The position numbers and the translations under genes were made by a program. Positions 9,213-17,830 of a stretch of 64,000 nt of DNA are shown piece by piece (the first letter of the stretch is position 1; each line of letters starts with the position of its first letter). The notes under the pieces were generated by a model that worked only from the letters and a program-made list of their open reading frames with translations, had not been told where the DNA came from and did no database searches. The DNA is from an uncultured Flavobacteriaceae bacterium (GTDB taxonomy: Bacteria; Bacteroidota; Bacteroidia; Flavobacteriales; Flavobacteriaceae), in contig CALSUE010000003.1 of assembly GCA_943789455.1 (NCBI GenBank), forward strand, positions 1 to 64,000, read 5' to 3'.

Positions 9213-10562
9213 TTAGCCTAATTCTTCTTTCATTAAATCTAACCCTTCTCTAACAATCTTCTGGTGTGGTTGTTTCGATACACAGATAAACTCTGTAAGT
9301 GCAAAATCTTCAGGGGCAACTTCGTAACCTCCTAAATTTTCCATCTCATCTAAATCTTGATACATACACGCTTTTAAAAATTGCAGAGGAAATATATCTA
9401 GTGGAAATACATTCTCATAAGATCCAGTAACAACAAATGCTCTATGTTCTCCATTTGTATTGGTATTCAAGTCATATTTTTTCTTTGGGGTTAACCAAGA
9501 AAAAGTTAATGCTCTAGATGGAGAAATCTTATTAAAAACAGGCTTATTCCATCCAAAAAATTCATAATCATCTCCTTCTGGTATTGCCGTAATTTGATTG
9601 TCATAGTAGCCTAAGAAATCATCTTTGGAAACTTGTGTTCCAGATAAAACATTTCCACTAATAATTCGTGTATTGTCAGTGTTTATGTTTTTTGCTACAA
9701 CATCCGAAATAGAGGCACCAGCAACAACTGATACATAAGAGGGGTTCTCAAATTGAGACCCTGTTAACGCTAAGGTTCTTGAGAAATTGAAATTCCCTGT
9801 TAACAATAATTCTCCAATGACTAGGAGATCATGTGGATTGATTACCCAAACTACCTCACCTTTGTTCAAAGGATCTATTTGTGAAATTTGAGTACTTACG
9901 TTTCCTACGGGATGTGGCCCAGAAACGCTATGTAATTGAATATTTTTTAAATCAGAGAAAGGTGAATTAGAATCTTTACCAACTGAAACATGTACGCTAC
10001 CAGTTGTTAATTTTGAAATCGCTGTCAATGCAGCTTGTAATTCTTGTTCTTTCCCAGCTAAAGTGTAATCATAATTAGCGGCTAGTGGTGAACTAGCATA
10101 TGCAGAAATAAAAATTGCTTTTGGGCTTTGGCTTGGATTTGCAATAATATCAAATGGACGCTGCTTGACAAATGGCCAACAACCAGAACTTAATAAATGA
10201 TTTTTGACTTCTTCTGCAGACATTTTATCTGCATCTTGTTTGCCAAAATCTTTGAATGATTGTTTTCCATCAGCAGCAATCTTAATACTGATAATTTTAC
10301 GTTTTGCTCCACGAATAATCTCTGTTACTTTTCCGCTAACTGGACTAGGAAATAAAATACGGTCATCACTTTTTGAATAAAAAATTGATTCCCCTGCTTT
10401 TACTTCAGCGCCTTCTTTTGCAATAAGTTTTGGAATGATTCCGTGAAAGTCTTGAGGCTTTAGGGCAAACATGCCTTTGACAGGCAATTTATTTGTAGTG
10501 AGTGTTGCCTCACCAACAAGTTTAATGTCTAAACCTTTTTTAATACGAATGTCTTTTGACAT
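9213..10562 (-). CDS. nqrA: Na+-translocating NADH:quinone reductase subunit A
   Basis: 449 aa, soluble, no membrane segment. A peripheral cytoplasmic subunit that contacts NqrB. Recognised by the N-terminal KGLDIKLVGEA, the biotinyl-lipoyl-like segment PSPVSGKVTEIIRGAKRK and the C-terminal CMYQDLDEMENLGGYEV. First gene of nqrABCDEF; a promoter box lies about 37 bp upstream. Confidence 0.97.
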   Translation of the reverse strand: MSKDIRIKKGLDIKLVGEATLTTNKLPVKGMFALKPQDFHGIIPKLIAKEGAEVKAGESIFYSKSDDRILFPSPVSGKVTEIIRGAKRKIISIKIAADGKQSFKDFGKQDADKMSAEEVKNHLLSSGCWPFVKQRPFDIIANPSQSPKAIFISAYASSPLAANYDYTLAGKEQELQAALTAISKLTTGSVHVSVGKDSNSPFSDLKNIQLHSVSGPHPVGNVSTQISQIDPLNKGEVVWVINPHDLLVIGELLLTGNFNFSRTLALTGSQFENPSYVSVVAGASISDVVAKNINTDNTRIISGNVLSGTQVSKDDFLGYYDNQITAIPEGDDYEFFGWNKPVFNKISPSRALTFSWLTPKKKYDLNTNTNGEHRAFVVTGSYENVFPLDIFPLQFLKACMYQDLDEMENLGGYEVAPEDFALTEFICVSKQPHQKIVREGLDLMKEELG

Positions 10563-10598
10563 GTTACTTTCGAAATTTAGTTATCTAAAAAAATCATG

Positions 10599-10606
10599 CA
10601 AATTTA
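10599..10606 (-). promoter_or_regulatory. Bacteroidota -7 box for nqrABCDEF
   Basis: Reads TAAATTTG on the minus strand, 36 bp upstream of the nqrA ATG. A TTTTG at 10631-10635 (minus) could be the -33 element, although the 24-bp spacing is a little long. Confidence 0.5.
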
Positions 10607-10691
10607 AAGATTTTGCTTAGGATGTTGGAACAAAAGGAGCTTTAAATTAGTGATTTAAACTTATTTATAATTATTCTAAATAGATGTGTTA

Positions 10692-10720
10692 TTGATCTTG
10701 TTTTATATTCATTAAATTTG
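10692..10720 (+). promoter_or_regulatory. Bacteroidota promoter for the T9SS plug gene
   Basis: TTG at 10692-10694, 18 bp spacer, TAAATTTG at 10713-10720. This fits the -33/-7 consensus well and predicts a leader of about 40 nt. Confidence 0.6.
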
Positions 10721-10766
10721 TAAAAATTGCGCCCAATAATTATTACAAATAAATGATATGGTTTTT

Positions 10767-11999
10767 ATGAAAAATATACTTGTTACTTTTTTTTTCTTTC
10801 TAATCACGAATCTACTTAATGCCCAAAAAACAGCACCACCTAATATTAAATCTATTCAATTTCAATCCCTAAATAAAACTACTTTCAATCACATAATCCC
10901 GTTAGGAAATACAATAGAATTGAACTTTGATGATTTAGACGGAGACCAAAAAGAATATTATTATAAAATAGAATTAATGACTCACGATTGGAGAGAAAGT
11001 AACTTAATATCAAATCAATACATAAATGGTTTTCAATCAAATGTAATTTTTGATGTAGAAAATTCTTTTAATACATTTCAAAACTACACCCATTATACTG
11101 TTCAGTTCCCAAATCAAAATACAAGAATTACAAAAAGTGGAAATTATCTCCTTTCAATTTTAGATGATGTTGGAGATGTGGTTTTTACAAGACGATTTAC
11201 TTTGTATGAAAATATAGCAATTGTTGGTGTGTCAGCTAGTAGAAGTAGAAATACAAAAAACATGGATAAAGAACAAACCGTTCAATTCTTAGTAAATCAT
11301 TCTCGTCTTCAAATTAATAATCCAAGCCAAGAAATTCATGTTGCCATATTACAAAATGAAAATTGGAAAACAGCCATCACTAAAATTCAACCTCAATTTT
11401 ACAAACCAAATCAACTTGTTTACAATTACATAAAAAAAACTAATTTTTGGGGAGGAAATGAGTACTTGTTTTTTGACAATAAAAATATTAGAAATGCTAG
11501 TGTAAGTATTGCCAGATCTGAACGTAAAGAAATAGTTCACAACTATTTATACCCATACATTAACAGAGGACTAAAATCTTACAGCTATAATCCAGATATT
11601 AATGGTCAGTTTGTAATCCGAAATATTGAAGCAACAAATCCAAAGACAGAGGCAGATTACGCAATGATGTATTTCTCATTGAAAGCTGGAAAGGAGATTG
11701 AAAATAAAGAAGTTTATGTGTACGGTGCATTCAATAATTTTAATCTTACTGAGGAAACTAAAATGAATTTTGACCCTTCAACTAACCAATACAATGTCAA
11801 CTTTTTATTAAAACAGGGTTTTTATAATTACACATTTGTTACAAAATCCGCTGAGAATTTGATTTCAGAATCTGAAATTAGAGGTAATTTTTCAGAAACT
11901 GAAAATATGTATACCGTTATTGTGTACCATAAAGCTTTCGGTTCGTTATTTGACAGAGTTATCGGAGTTGGATCAATTCAATATACGGGAGAACGCTAA
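10767..11999 (+). CDS. Type IX secretion system plug protein (DUF5103 family)
   Basis: 410 aa from the ATG at 10767, which begins a good signal peptide ending LLNAQ; an in-frame ATG at 10758 adds three residues. The domain order matches the T9SS plug family: an N-terminal beta domain, a middle domain, and a C-terminal early-set beta-sandwich (EVYVYGAFNNFN, FLLKQGFYNYTFV). In Flavobacterium johnsoniae, Plug closes the extracellular-protein channel of SprA when PorV is not bound. No other T9SS core gene is nearby, which is normal because these genes are scattered. It has its own promoter. Confidence 0.88.
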   Translation: MKNILVTFFFFLITNLLNAQKTAPPNIKSIQFQSLNKTTFNHIIPLGNTIELNFDDLDGDQKEYYYKIELMTHDWRESNLISNQYINGFQSNVIFDVENSFNTFQNYTHYTVQFPNQNTRITKSGNYLLSILDDVGDVVFTRRFTLYENIAIVGVSASRSRNTKNMDKEQTVQFLVNHSRLQINNPSQEIHVAILQNENWKTAITKIQPQFYKPNQLVYNYIKKTNFWGGNEYLFFDNKNIRNASVSIARSERKEIVHNYLYPYINRGLKSYSYNPDINGQFVIRNIEATNPKTEADYAMMYFSLKAGKEIENKEVYVYGAFNNFNLTEETKMNFDPSTNQYNVNFLLKQGFYNYTFVTKSAENLISESEIRGNFSETENMYTVIVYHKAFGSLFDRVIGVGSIQYTGER

Positions 12000-12302
12000 T
12001 TCTTAGAAATTAAAAACATCTCAAATATATTTGAAAGAAAGTAATACAAAAAAATCTAGTGAGTTAATTTCACACCCATTAGTTGAATTTATTAAAAAAT
12101 TTATAGTAAAAATGAAGAAGTACAAATAGTTCTTTAAACCCTATACTACCCGTCATTTTCTAAAGGCAAATAAGCTACTGTACACATACTTGTATTGAGT
12201 TAAACAAAAGATTATAGTAAAAGTTATCAGTCTTAAAACTAACAAATAAATTGTAACTTCGCGACATTAAAATAAGACGATTACAACTTAAAAACATATA
12301 AA
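12000..12302 (+). other. Intergenic region upstream of pruA
   Basis: About 300 bp with no convincing ORF or RNA. TAACTTCG at 12254-12261, one base off TAnnTTTG, is the likely pruA -7 box and would give a leader of roughly 35-40 nt. The rest is A+T-rich with no repeat I can see. Confidence 0.4.
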
Positions 12303-13928
12303 ATGGGAAAAGGTTTTTTTCACGTACCAACCGCTATTAACGAAACCGTAAAATCATACGCTCCTGGTTCTCCAGAAAGAGCAGCTATTGCAAAACAATA
12401 TGCTGAGTATTTTAAAGGAGCTGTGGATGTGCCAATGTATATTGGAAATGAAGAAGTTAGAACTGGAAACACCAGAAATATGACACCTCCTCATGACCAC
12501 CAACATGTTGTTGGTCAATATCATTTAGGGGAACAGTCACACGTGGAAAGTGCAATAAAGACTGCTTTAGAAGCCAGAAAAAACTGGTCTCAAATGCCAT
12601 GGGAACAGAGAGCTGCCATATTCTTAAAAGCTGCTGAATTAGTAGCCGGACCCTACAGAGCAAAAATAAACGCCGCTACAATGATTGCACAATCAAAAAC
12701 TGTGCACCAGGCCGAAATAGATGCAGCTTGTGAATACATAGATTTTCTGCGTTTCAATGTAGAATTTATGTCTCAAATATATGATGAACAACCAGACTCT
12801 TCTGATGGGATTTGGAATAGAGTAGAATATCGCCCTTTAGAAGGTTTTATTTATGCCATTACTCCATTTAACTTTACAGCCATCGCTGGAAACTTACCTG
12901 CAAGTGCAGCCTTAATGGGAAATACGGTAGTATGGAAACCTTCAGATCATCAAATATTTTCAGCAAAAATATTAATGGATATTTTCAAAGAAGCTGGAGT
13001 TCCAGACGGGGTTATTAATATGGTTTACGGAGATCCAGTTATGATCACTGATACTGTTTTAAAAAGCCCAGATTTTGCTGGTATTCATTTTACAGGATCT
13101 ACTCATGTATTTAAAGATATATGGAAAAAGATTGGAGAAAATATTCATATTTATAAAACATATCCTAAAATTGTTGGAGAAACAGGAGGAAAAGATTTTA
13201 TTATTGCACACCCTTCTGCAAATGCAAAACAAGTAGCAACTGGAATATCTCGTGGTGCTTTTGAATTTCAAGGACAAAAATGTTCAGCTGCCTCAAGAAT
13301 CTATTTACCATCATCATTGGCGAATGAAATACTTGACTATGTAAAAGAGGATGTAGCCTCCTTCAAAATGGGGTCTCCTGAAGATATGGGAAATTTTATC
13401 ACGGCCGTAATTCACGAAGGTTCTTTTGACAAATTAGCTTCCTACATAGATGCTGCTAAAAAAGACCCTAATGTTCAAATTATAGCTGGAGGAAACTATG
13501 ACAAGTCTAAAGGCTATTTTATTGAACCCACAGTAATTGTAACCAAAGATCCAAACTACACTACCATGTGTACAGAATTATTTGGACCAGTTGTAACCAT
13601 TTATGTATATGAAGATACAAGCTGGAAAGAAACGCTAAGTTTAGTAGATGCTACTTCAGAATATGCGCTAACAGGAGCCGTTTTTTCAACAGATAGATAT
13701 GCCATAACTGAAGCAACTCGTATGTTAGAAAATTGTGCTGGTAATTTTTACATCAATGACAAGCCTTCAGGGGCAGTAGTTGGTCAACAACCGTTTGGTG
13801 GCGCTAGAGCCTCAGGAACAAATGATAAAGCTGGGTCTGCTCAGAATTTATTACGTTGGGTTTCACCAAGATTAATAAAGGAAACCTTTGTATCTGCTTC
13901 AGATTATAGATATCCTTTTCTTTCGTAA
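12303..13928 (+). CDS. pruA: L-glutamate gamma-semialdehyde (1-pyrroline-5-carboxylate) dehydrogenase
   Basis: 541 aa aldehyde dehydrogenase that oxidises glutamate semialdehyde to glutamate with NAD+, the second step of proline breakdown. Diagnostic features: ITPFNFTAIAGNLP near 186-199, FTGST 263-267, catalytic general base E293 in VGETGGKD, catalytic nucleophile C327 in FQGQKCSAASR, and QQPFGGARASGTNDKAG near the C-terminus. It is a stand-alone enzyme, not fused to proline dehydrogenase as in Proteobacteria. Proline dehydrogenase is not in the window. A terminator follows directly. Confidence 0.97.
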   Translation: MGKGFFHVPTAINETVKSYAPGSPERAAIAKQYAEYFKGAVDVPMYIGNEEVRTGNTRNMTPPHDHQHVVGQYHLGEQSHVESAIKTALEARKNWSQMPWEQRAAIFLKAAELVAGPYRAKINAATMIAQSKTVHQAEIDAACEYIDFLRFNVEFMSQIYDEQPDSSDGIWNRVEYRPLEGFIYAITPFNFTAIAGNLPASAALMGNTVVWKPSDHQIFSAKILMDIFKEAGVPDGVINMVYGDPVMITDTVLKSPDFAGIHFTGSTHVFKDIWKKIGENIHIYKTYPKIVGETGGKDFIIAHPSANAKQVATGISRGAFEFQGQKCSAASRIYLPSSLANEILDYVKEDVASFKMGSPEDMGNFITAVIHEGSFDKLASYIDAAKKDPNVQIIAGGNYDKSKGYFIEPTVIVTKDPNYTTMCTELFGPVVTIYVYEDTSWKETLSLVDATSEYALTGAVFSTDRYAITEATRMLENCAGNFYINDKPSGAVVGQQPFGGARASGTNDKAGSAQNLLRWVSPRLIKETFVSASDYRYPFLS

Positions 13929-13944
13929 TTAGAAACATGTATCC

Positions 13945-13980
13945 ATAAAAAAATCAGACTTCATTAGTCTGATTTTTTTT
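13945..13980. terminator. Bidirectional intrinsic terminator
   Basis: AATCAGACT (13952-13960), TCATT loop, AGTCTGATT (13966-13974), with A-runs before and T-runs after. Lies between pruA and the convergent Omp28-like gene. Confidence 0.88.
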
Positions 13981-14001
13981 ATATTTTAATATTTAGTGCA
14001 T

Positions 14002-15291
14002 TTAATCAAAGTCTTGGTTCTGGCCAGATACAACATATTGAGCATTGTATAAAACTCTTGCTGAATCATCTACTAACATTGCTAAAACACCTGTTTTTGT
14101 TGGGTCTTGTACCCCTTGAGAACTTAAGCTTACACTAAATGATTGTTCGTGTATACCAAGGGTAGAGGTTGTTGTATTACCCATTATATCAGTTGCAATA
14201 TATCGTAAAACTCCATTGTGTTCAAAATTAGTTATGGTACTTGATCCTCCATAATAACTGGTATAATTAGATTGATTTGCTATAATTCCATCTTCTAAAA
14301 TAAATACAAGTAATTTTACATTTGTCATGTTTTGAAGAAATCCTTGGTGAATAGTAATGTCTAAAGTAGAACCATTTAATGAAGATTCAATTGCTAAACC
14401 AACATCAACAGTTCCCTCTGCTGCCTCTAGAGCCTGATTTATATTATTTGGCTCAGGATAATTCCAAGTATTGTTACGATCTATATAAGCCGTTGGGAAT
14501 CCAGTAATATTATACATGTTTTCTAGGGAATTACCAAAACTGTTAGCCATTTGATCTCCGTTATGAACACCAACTACAAAAACTTTATCCGTTTGTTCTT
14601 CAACTAGACTTGCAGCATAGGATACTCTAGGACAATAGCCGCACCATGTTCCTGTAAAATCTTCAATAACTGCTTTTTTAGAAAAACTAGCTGGTAAACT
14701 TGATGGATCTACAATCGGAACTTGAAATTCGCTACTTGTTGTTGATTCAAATACTGCTTTTACTCCAATAGAACTTTCTTCGACTCCAGTGTATTCGTTT
14801 CCTGAAATAAGCACATCGTCTACATAAAACTCTGTTTCTGAGGTGATATCTACTGAGGAATTATCAGTATATACAGCAGTTGCAGTTAAAGTAAGAATAT
14901 CCCCAATAAAAATAGAAGGAGAGGATAAAGTTAGTTCAACAGATGATAAGGTTACAGGAGCATTCACGGTAACATATACAGAATTACTAGTTGTAGATTG
15001 ATATGTTGCTTTGATTTCGTAGTCTGCTGCCTCAGAGGTAGTAAAAGTATTTCCATTAATGGCAGAATCATCTACTTTTATTGTTGATTGTGAAGTGATG
15101 TCATCATCATTATCATCAATAACTGTAAGTGTTACAGTTTCACCAACTTCAATAATTGAAGCATCAGCAGATAATGAAATATATTCAGGTCCATTATTTT
15201 GAGGTGGAGTTGAAGTGGAATCATCTGACGTTGAAGAACAACTAGATAAAAGTATTAAGGTACCAAGGAATAAAATTTTGTTTAATTTCAT
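14002..15291 (-). CDS. Lipoprotein with Ig-like domains and an Omp28/thioredoxin-like domain
   Basis: 429 aa from the ATG at 15291. This start is chosen because it begins a lipoprotein signal ending LILLSSC; the frame runs on to an upstream ATG at 15342. After a Ser/Thr-rich linker come two Ig-like domains of about 85 residues each (SADASIIEVGETVTLTV and LSSPSIFIGDILTLTA). Then an Omp28-type thioredoxin fold begins at KKAVIEDFTGTWCGYCPR, with a CxxC pair and GFPTAYIDRN. It is divergent from a TlpA thioredoxin gene and a DUF6029 barrel gene. This suggests a surface or periplasmic thiol-redox module, but the substrate is unknown. Confidence 0.85.
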   Translation of the reverse strand: MKLNKILFLGTLILLSSCSSTSDDSTSTPPQNNGPEYISLSADASIIEVGETVTLTVIDDNDDDITSQSTIKVDDSAINGNTFTTSEAADYEIKATYQSTTSNSVYVTVNAPVTLSSVELTLSSPSIFIGDILTLTATAVYTDNSSVDITSETEFYVDDVLISGNEYTGVEESSIGVKAVFESTTSSEFQVPIVDPSSLPASFSKKAVIEDFTGTWCGYCPRVSYAASLVEEQTDKVFVVGVHNGDQMANSFGNSLENMYNITGFPTAYIDRNNTWNYPEPNNINQALEAAEGTVDVGLAIESSLNGSTLDITIHQGFLQNMTNVKLLVFILEDGIIANQSNYTSYYGGSSTITNFEHNGVLRYIATDIMGNTTTSTLGIHEQSFSVSLSSQGVQDPTKTGVLAMLVDDSARVLYNAQYVVSGQNQDFD

Positions 15292-15476
15292 AATAAATAG
15301 CGTAAATTTTTTGTGAGCATAAATTAACAAAAAAAAAATCAACCGTCAGTGCATTATTGAGCTTTTTATTAATGGCGTATTGCAACTTTAATTCCTTGAA
15401 AATTAAGAATATAAATCAACAATACTAAAAACTATTTTTATAAATTTACCTTATTATTGATCTTTTAAATTACGCT

Positions 15477-15959
15477 ATGAAACAATCCTTATTTTTATGT
15501 TGTCTTATTTTTTCTACCGTCGCTTTTAGCCAAAAAAAAATCCCTAACAGCACACTAAGAACACTAGATGGGAAATTTGTTAACATTCAAGATGAGATTT
15601 CAAATGATAAAATTACAGTTTTAAGTTTTTGGGCAACATGGTGTGTACCTTGTATCAATGAATTAGATGCCATAAGTGAAGTTTATGATGATTGGCAAGA
15701 AAGCACCAATATGGAATTGATAGCAATTTCTACAGATGACTCAAGAACTCAAAAAAGAATTAGACCTATGATTAGCGGTAAAAGCTGGCCTTATAAAATT
15801 CTACTAGACAAAAATCAAGAATTAAAAAGAGCCCTAAATATCTCTACCATCCCTCAAACTTTTATTCTGAAGGGTTCTAAAATTATTTACATCCATTCTG
15901 GATATACTCCAGGAGTTGAAGACGAGCTTTTCGAAATAATACAAAAACATAAAAATTAA
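15477..15959 (+). CDS. TlpA-family periplasmic thiol:disulfide reductase
   Basis: 160 aa with a signal peptide ending VAFSQ. The thioredoxin fold carries the active site FWATWCVPC, with cysteines at 56 and 59, followed by the family's cis-Pro segment STIPQTF. It should act in the periplasm, reducing disulfides or delivering reducing power to partner proteins. It is the first gene of a pair with the DUF6029 barrel 22 bp downstream and is divergent from the Omp28-like lipoprotein. A near-consensus TAAATTTA at 15441-15448 may be its -7 box. Confidence 0.9.
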   Translation: MKQSLFLCCLIFSTVAFSQKKIPNSTLRTLDGKFVNIQDEISNDKITVLSFWATWCVPCINELDAISEVYDDWQESTNMELIAISTDDSRTQKRIRPMISGKSWPYKILLDKNQELKRALNISTIPQTFILKGSKIIYIHSGYTPGVEDELFEIIQKHKN

Positions 15960-15981
15960 TCTCTAATCTAGATTTAAAAAA

Positions 15982-17625
15982 ATGAAAAAAATAATAGTCT
16001 TACAATTGTTGTTTTTTACAATTGCAATAATAGCTCAAGAAAATGATAATATAGTGGTTGGTTTTGAATCTAATTCGCAGTACTACATAGATGATAAAAA
16101 AACAGGAGACTTCACAGAACCAAATAGATTTAGGTCCAACAACTATTTAAAAGTTGATTATTCTATTTCAAAATTTTCTTTTGGTATTCAAGTAGAAGGC
16201 TATGAGCCTATGAGTTTATTAAATTATTCCCCAGATTTTAACACCACAAATATTGCCCTATACTACGCTAAGTATGCATCAAAAAAAATTGAGGCTACAG
16301 CAGGATATTTTTACGAACAATATGGTAGTGGGTTAATTCTTCGCTCTTGGGAAGATCGTCAATTAGGAATTAACAACGCATTAAGAGGGGGAAGAATTAA
16401 ATTTTTCCCAACAGAAAATATAACCTTATCGGCTTTATATGGAAATCAGAGGAGTGGTTTTGATGTTTCAGATGCAAATATTTATGGTTTTAATTCAGAA
16501 GTAAATATCTCTTCTATACTGAAAGCGAACTCTTGGAACTTAGATCTAGGGCTAAGTTATGTGGGGAGAAAAGAAGAAAAAAATACCACAGATTTTAATT
16601 TTAATGATCTTACAAACGCATTCTCTAGTAGGTTAGATTTTTCAAAAAATAACTTCTATTCTAGTGCAGAGTTTGTTTCTAAAAGTGACGATGCTGTAAT
16701 TATCTTTAATGAAATTAGAAACGCAAAACCTGGCAGTGCATTTCTTTTTGATGTTGGATATGGGAAAAAAGGTTTTGGAATAAATGCCAACTTTAGAAGA
16801 ATTGAAAACATGACTTTCTATTCTCAGAGAAGCGCTACCGGAAACATTTATAACGAAAACATCATTAACTACATTCCTGCCTTAACAAAGCAACACGACT
16901 ACCTGCTTACTAACATCTATGTATATCAAGCGCAACCTCAAATTTCTTTTCAAGATTTTGAACTGTTAAAAATAGGGGAAATTGGTGGCCAAGTTGACTT
17001 ATTTTACACACTTAAAAAGAAAACTTCCTTAGGAGGGAAATACGGCACAAAGATTGCCTTAAATATGTCTTATTGGGCTGGATTAAGTGGAGAATATGAC
17101 TATTTAAATTTCGAGTATGATTCTGATTTATTAAGTTTTGGAGAAAAATATTTCTCTGATATCAGTTTAGAAATACGCAAAAAATGGTCTAGTGAATGGA
17201 GTTCAGTGTTTTACTATGTAAACCAATATTATAACAAAAGGTATGTAGAAGAAACTTTTGGAAACGTAAAAACAGATATTTTTGTCAGTGAATCAACTTA
17301 TAAACTGGGCGCTGGAAAATCGTTGCGATTTGAAGCACAACACTTATGGTCTAAAGATGATAAAAAAAATTGGGCTGGTGGAACTTTAGAATTTAATCTT
17401 AATTCTAGATTTGCTGTATATGTGAATGATATCTACAACTATGGTAATGATAATAAAACAAAAAGAATTCATTACTATAATTTTGGAAGCAGTTATACTA
17501 AAGGTGCTAAAAGATTTGCATTAAATTATGGAAGGCAACGCGGTGGGCTTATTTGCATTGGAGGAGTTTGTAGATTTGTTCCTGAAAGTACAGGACTAAC
17601 TGCCAATATTGTTCTCTCTTTTTAA
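15982..17625 (+). CDS. DUF6029-type outer-membrane beta-barrel protein
   Basis: 547 aa. Signal peptide ending AIIAQ, then a long run of alternating amphipathic strands with aromatic girdle residues, ending ANIVLSF. A terminal Phe is typical of outer-membrane barrels. A conserved-looking Cys pair sits near the end in GGLICIGGVCRFVPES. Probably co-transcribed with the TlpA-like gene. The pairing suggests that the TlpA protein keeps this Cys pair reduced or forms its disulfide; this is inference. DUF6029 assignment is from memory of the family. Confidence 0.75.
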   Translation: MKKIIVLQLLFFTIAIIAQENDNIVVGFESNSQYYIDDKKTGDFTEPNRFRSNNYLKVDYSISKFSFGIQVEGYEPMSLLNYSPDFNTTNIALYYAKYASKKIEATAGYFYEQYGSGLILRSWEDRQLGINNALRGGRIKFFPTENITLSALYGNQRSGFDVSDANIYGFNSEVNISSILKANSWNLDLGLSYVGRKEEKNTTDFNFNDLTNAFSSRLDFSKNNFYSSAEFVSKSDDAVIIFNEIRNAKPGSAFLFDVGYGKKGFGINANFRRIENMTFYSQRSATGNIYNENIINYIPALTKQHDYLLTNIYVYQAQPQISFQDFELLKIGEIGGQVDLFYTLKKKTSLGGKYGTKIALNMSYWAGLSGEYDYLNFEYDSDLLSFGEKYFSDISLEIRKKWSSEWSSVFYYVNQYYNKRYVEETFGNVKTDIFVSESTYKLGAGKSLRFEAQHLWSKDDKKNWAGGTLEFNLNSRFAVYVNDIYNYGNDNKTKRIHYYNFGSSYTKGAKRFALNYGRQRGGLICIGGVCRFVPESTGLTANIVLSF

Positions 17626-17830
17626 ATTTTTTTAAAAAAATTTTTAGCAATTAACACAATTTTCTTTTCAAATATTGATAATTTGTTAAATGAAAAGCTA
17701 AGTATCAATCTTTTTTTATTAAAATAATAAATTTAACTAATATTTATGATTATAAATTTTAGTTTAGTTATAATTTCAACCGTTTTATAAGATTAAAAAA
17801 ACAGAAGAAAAATATAGAAAATTTTATGTA

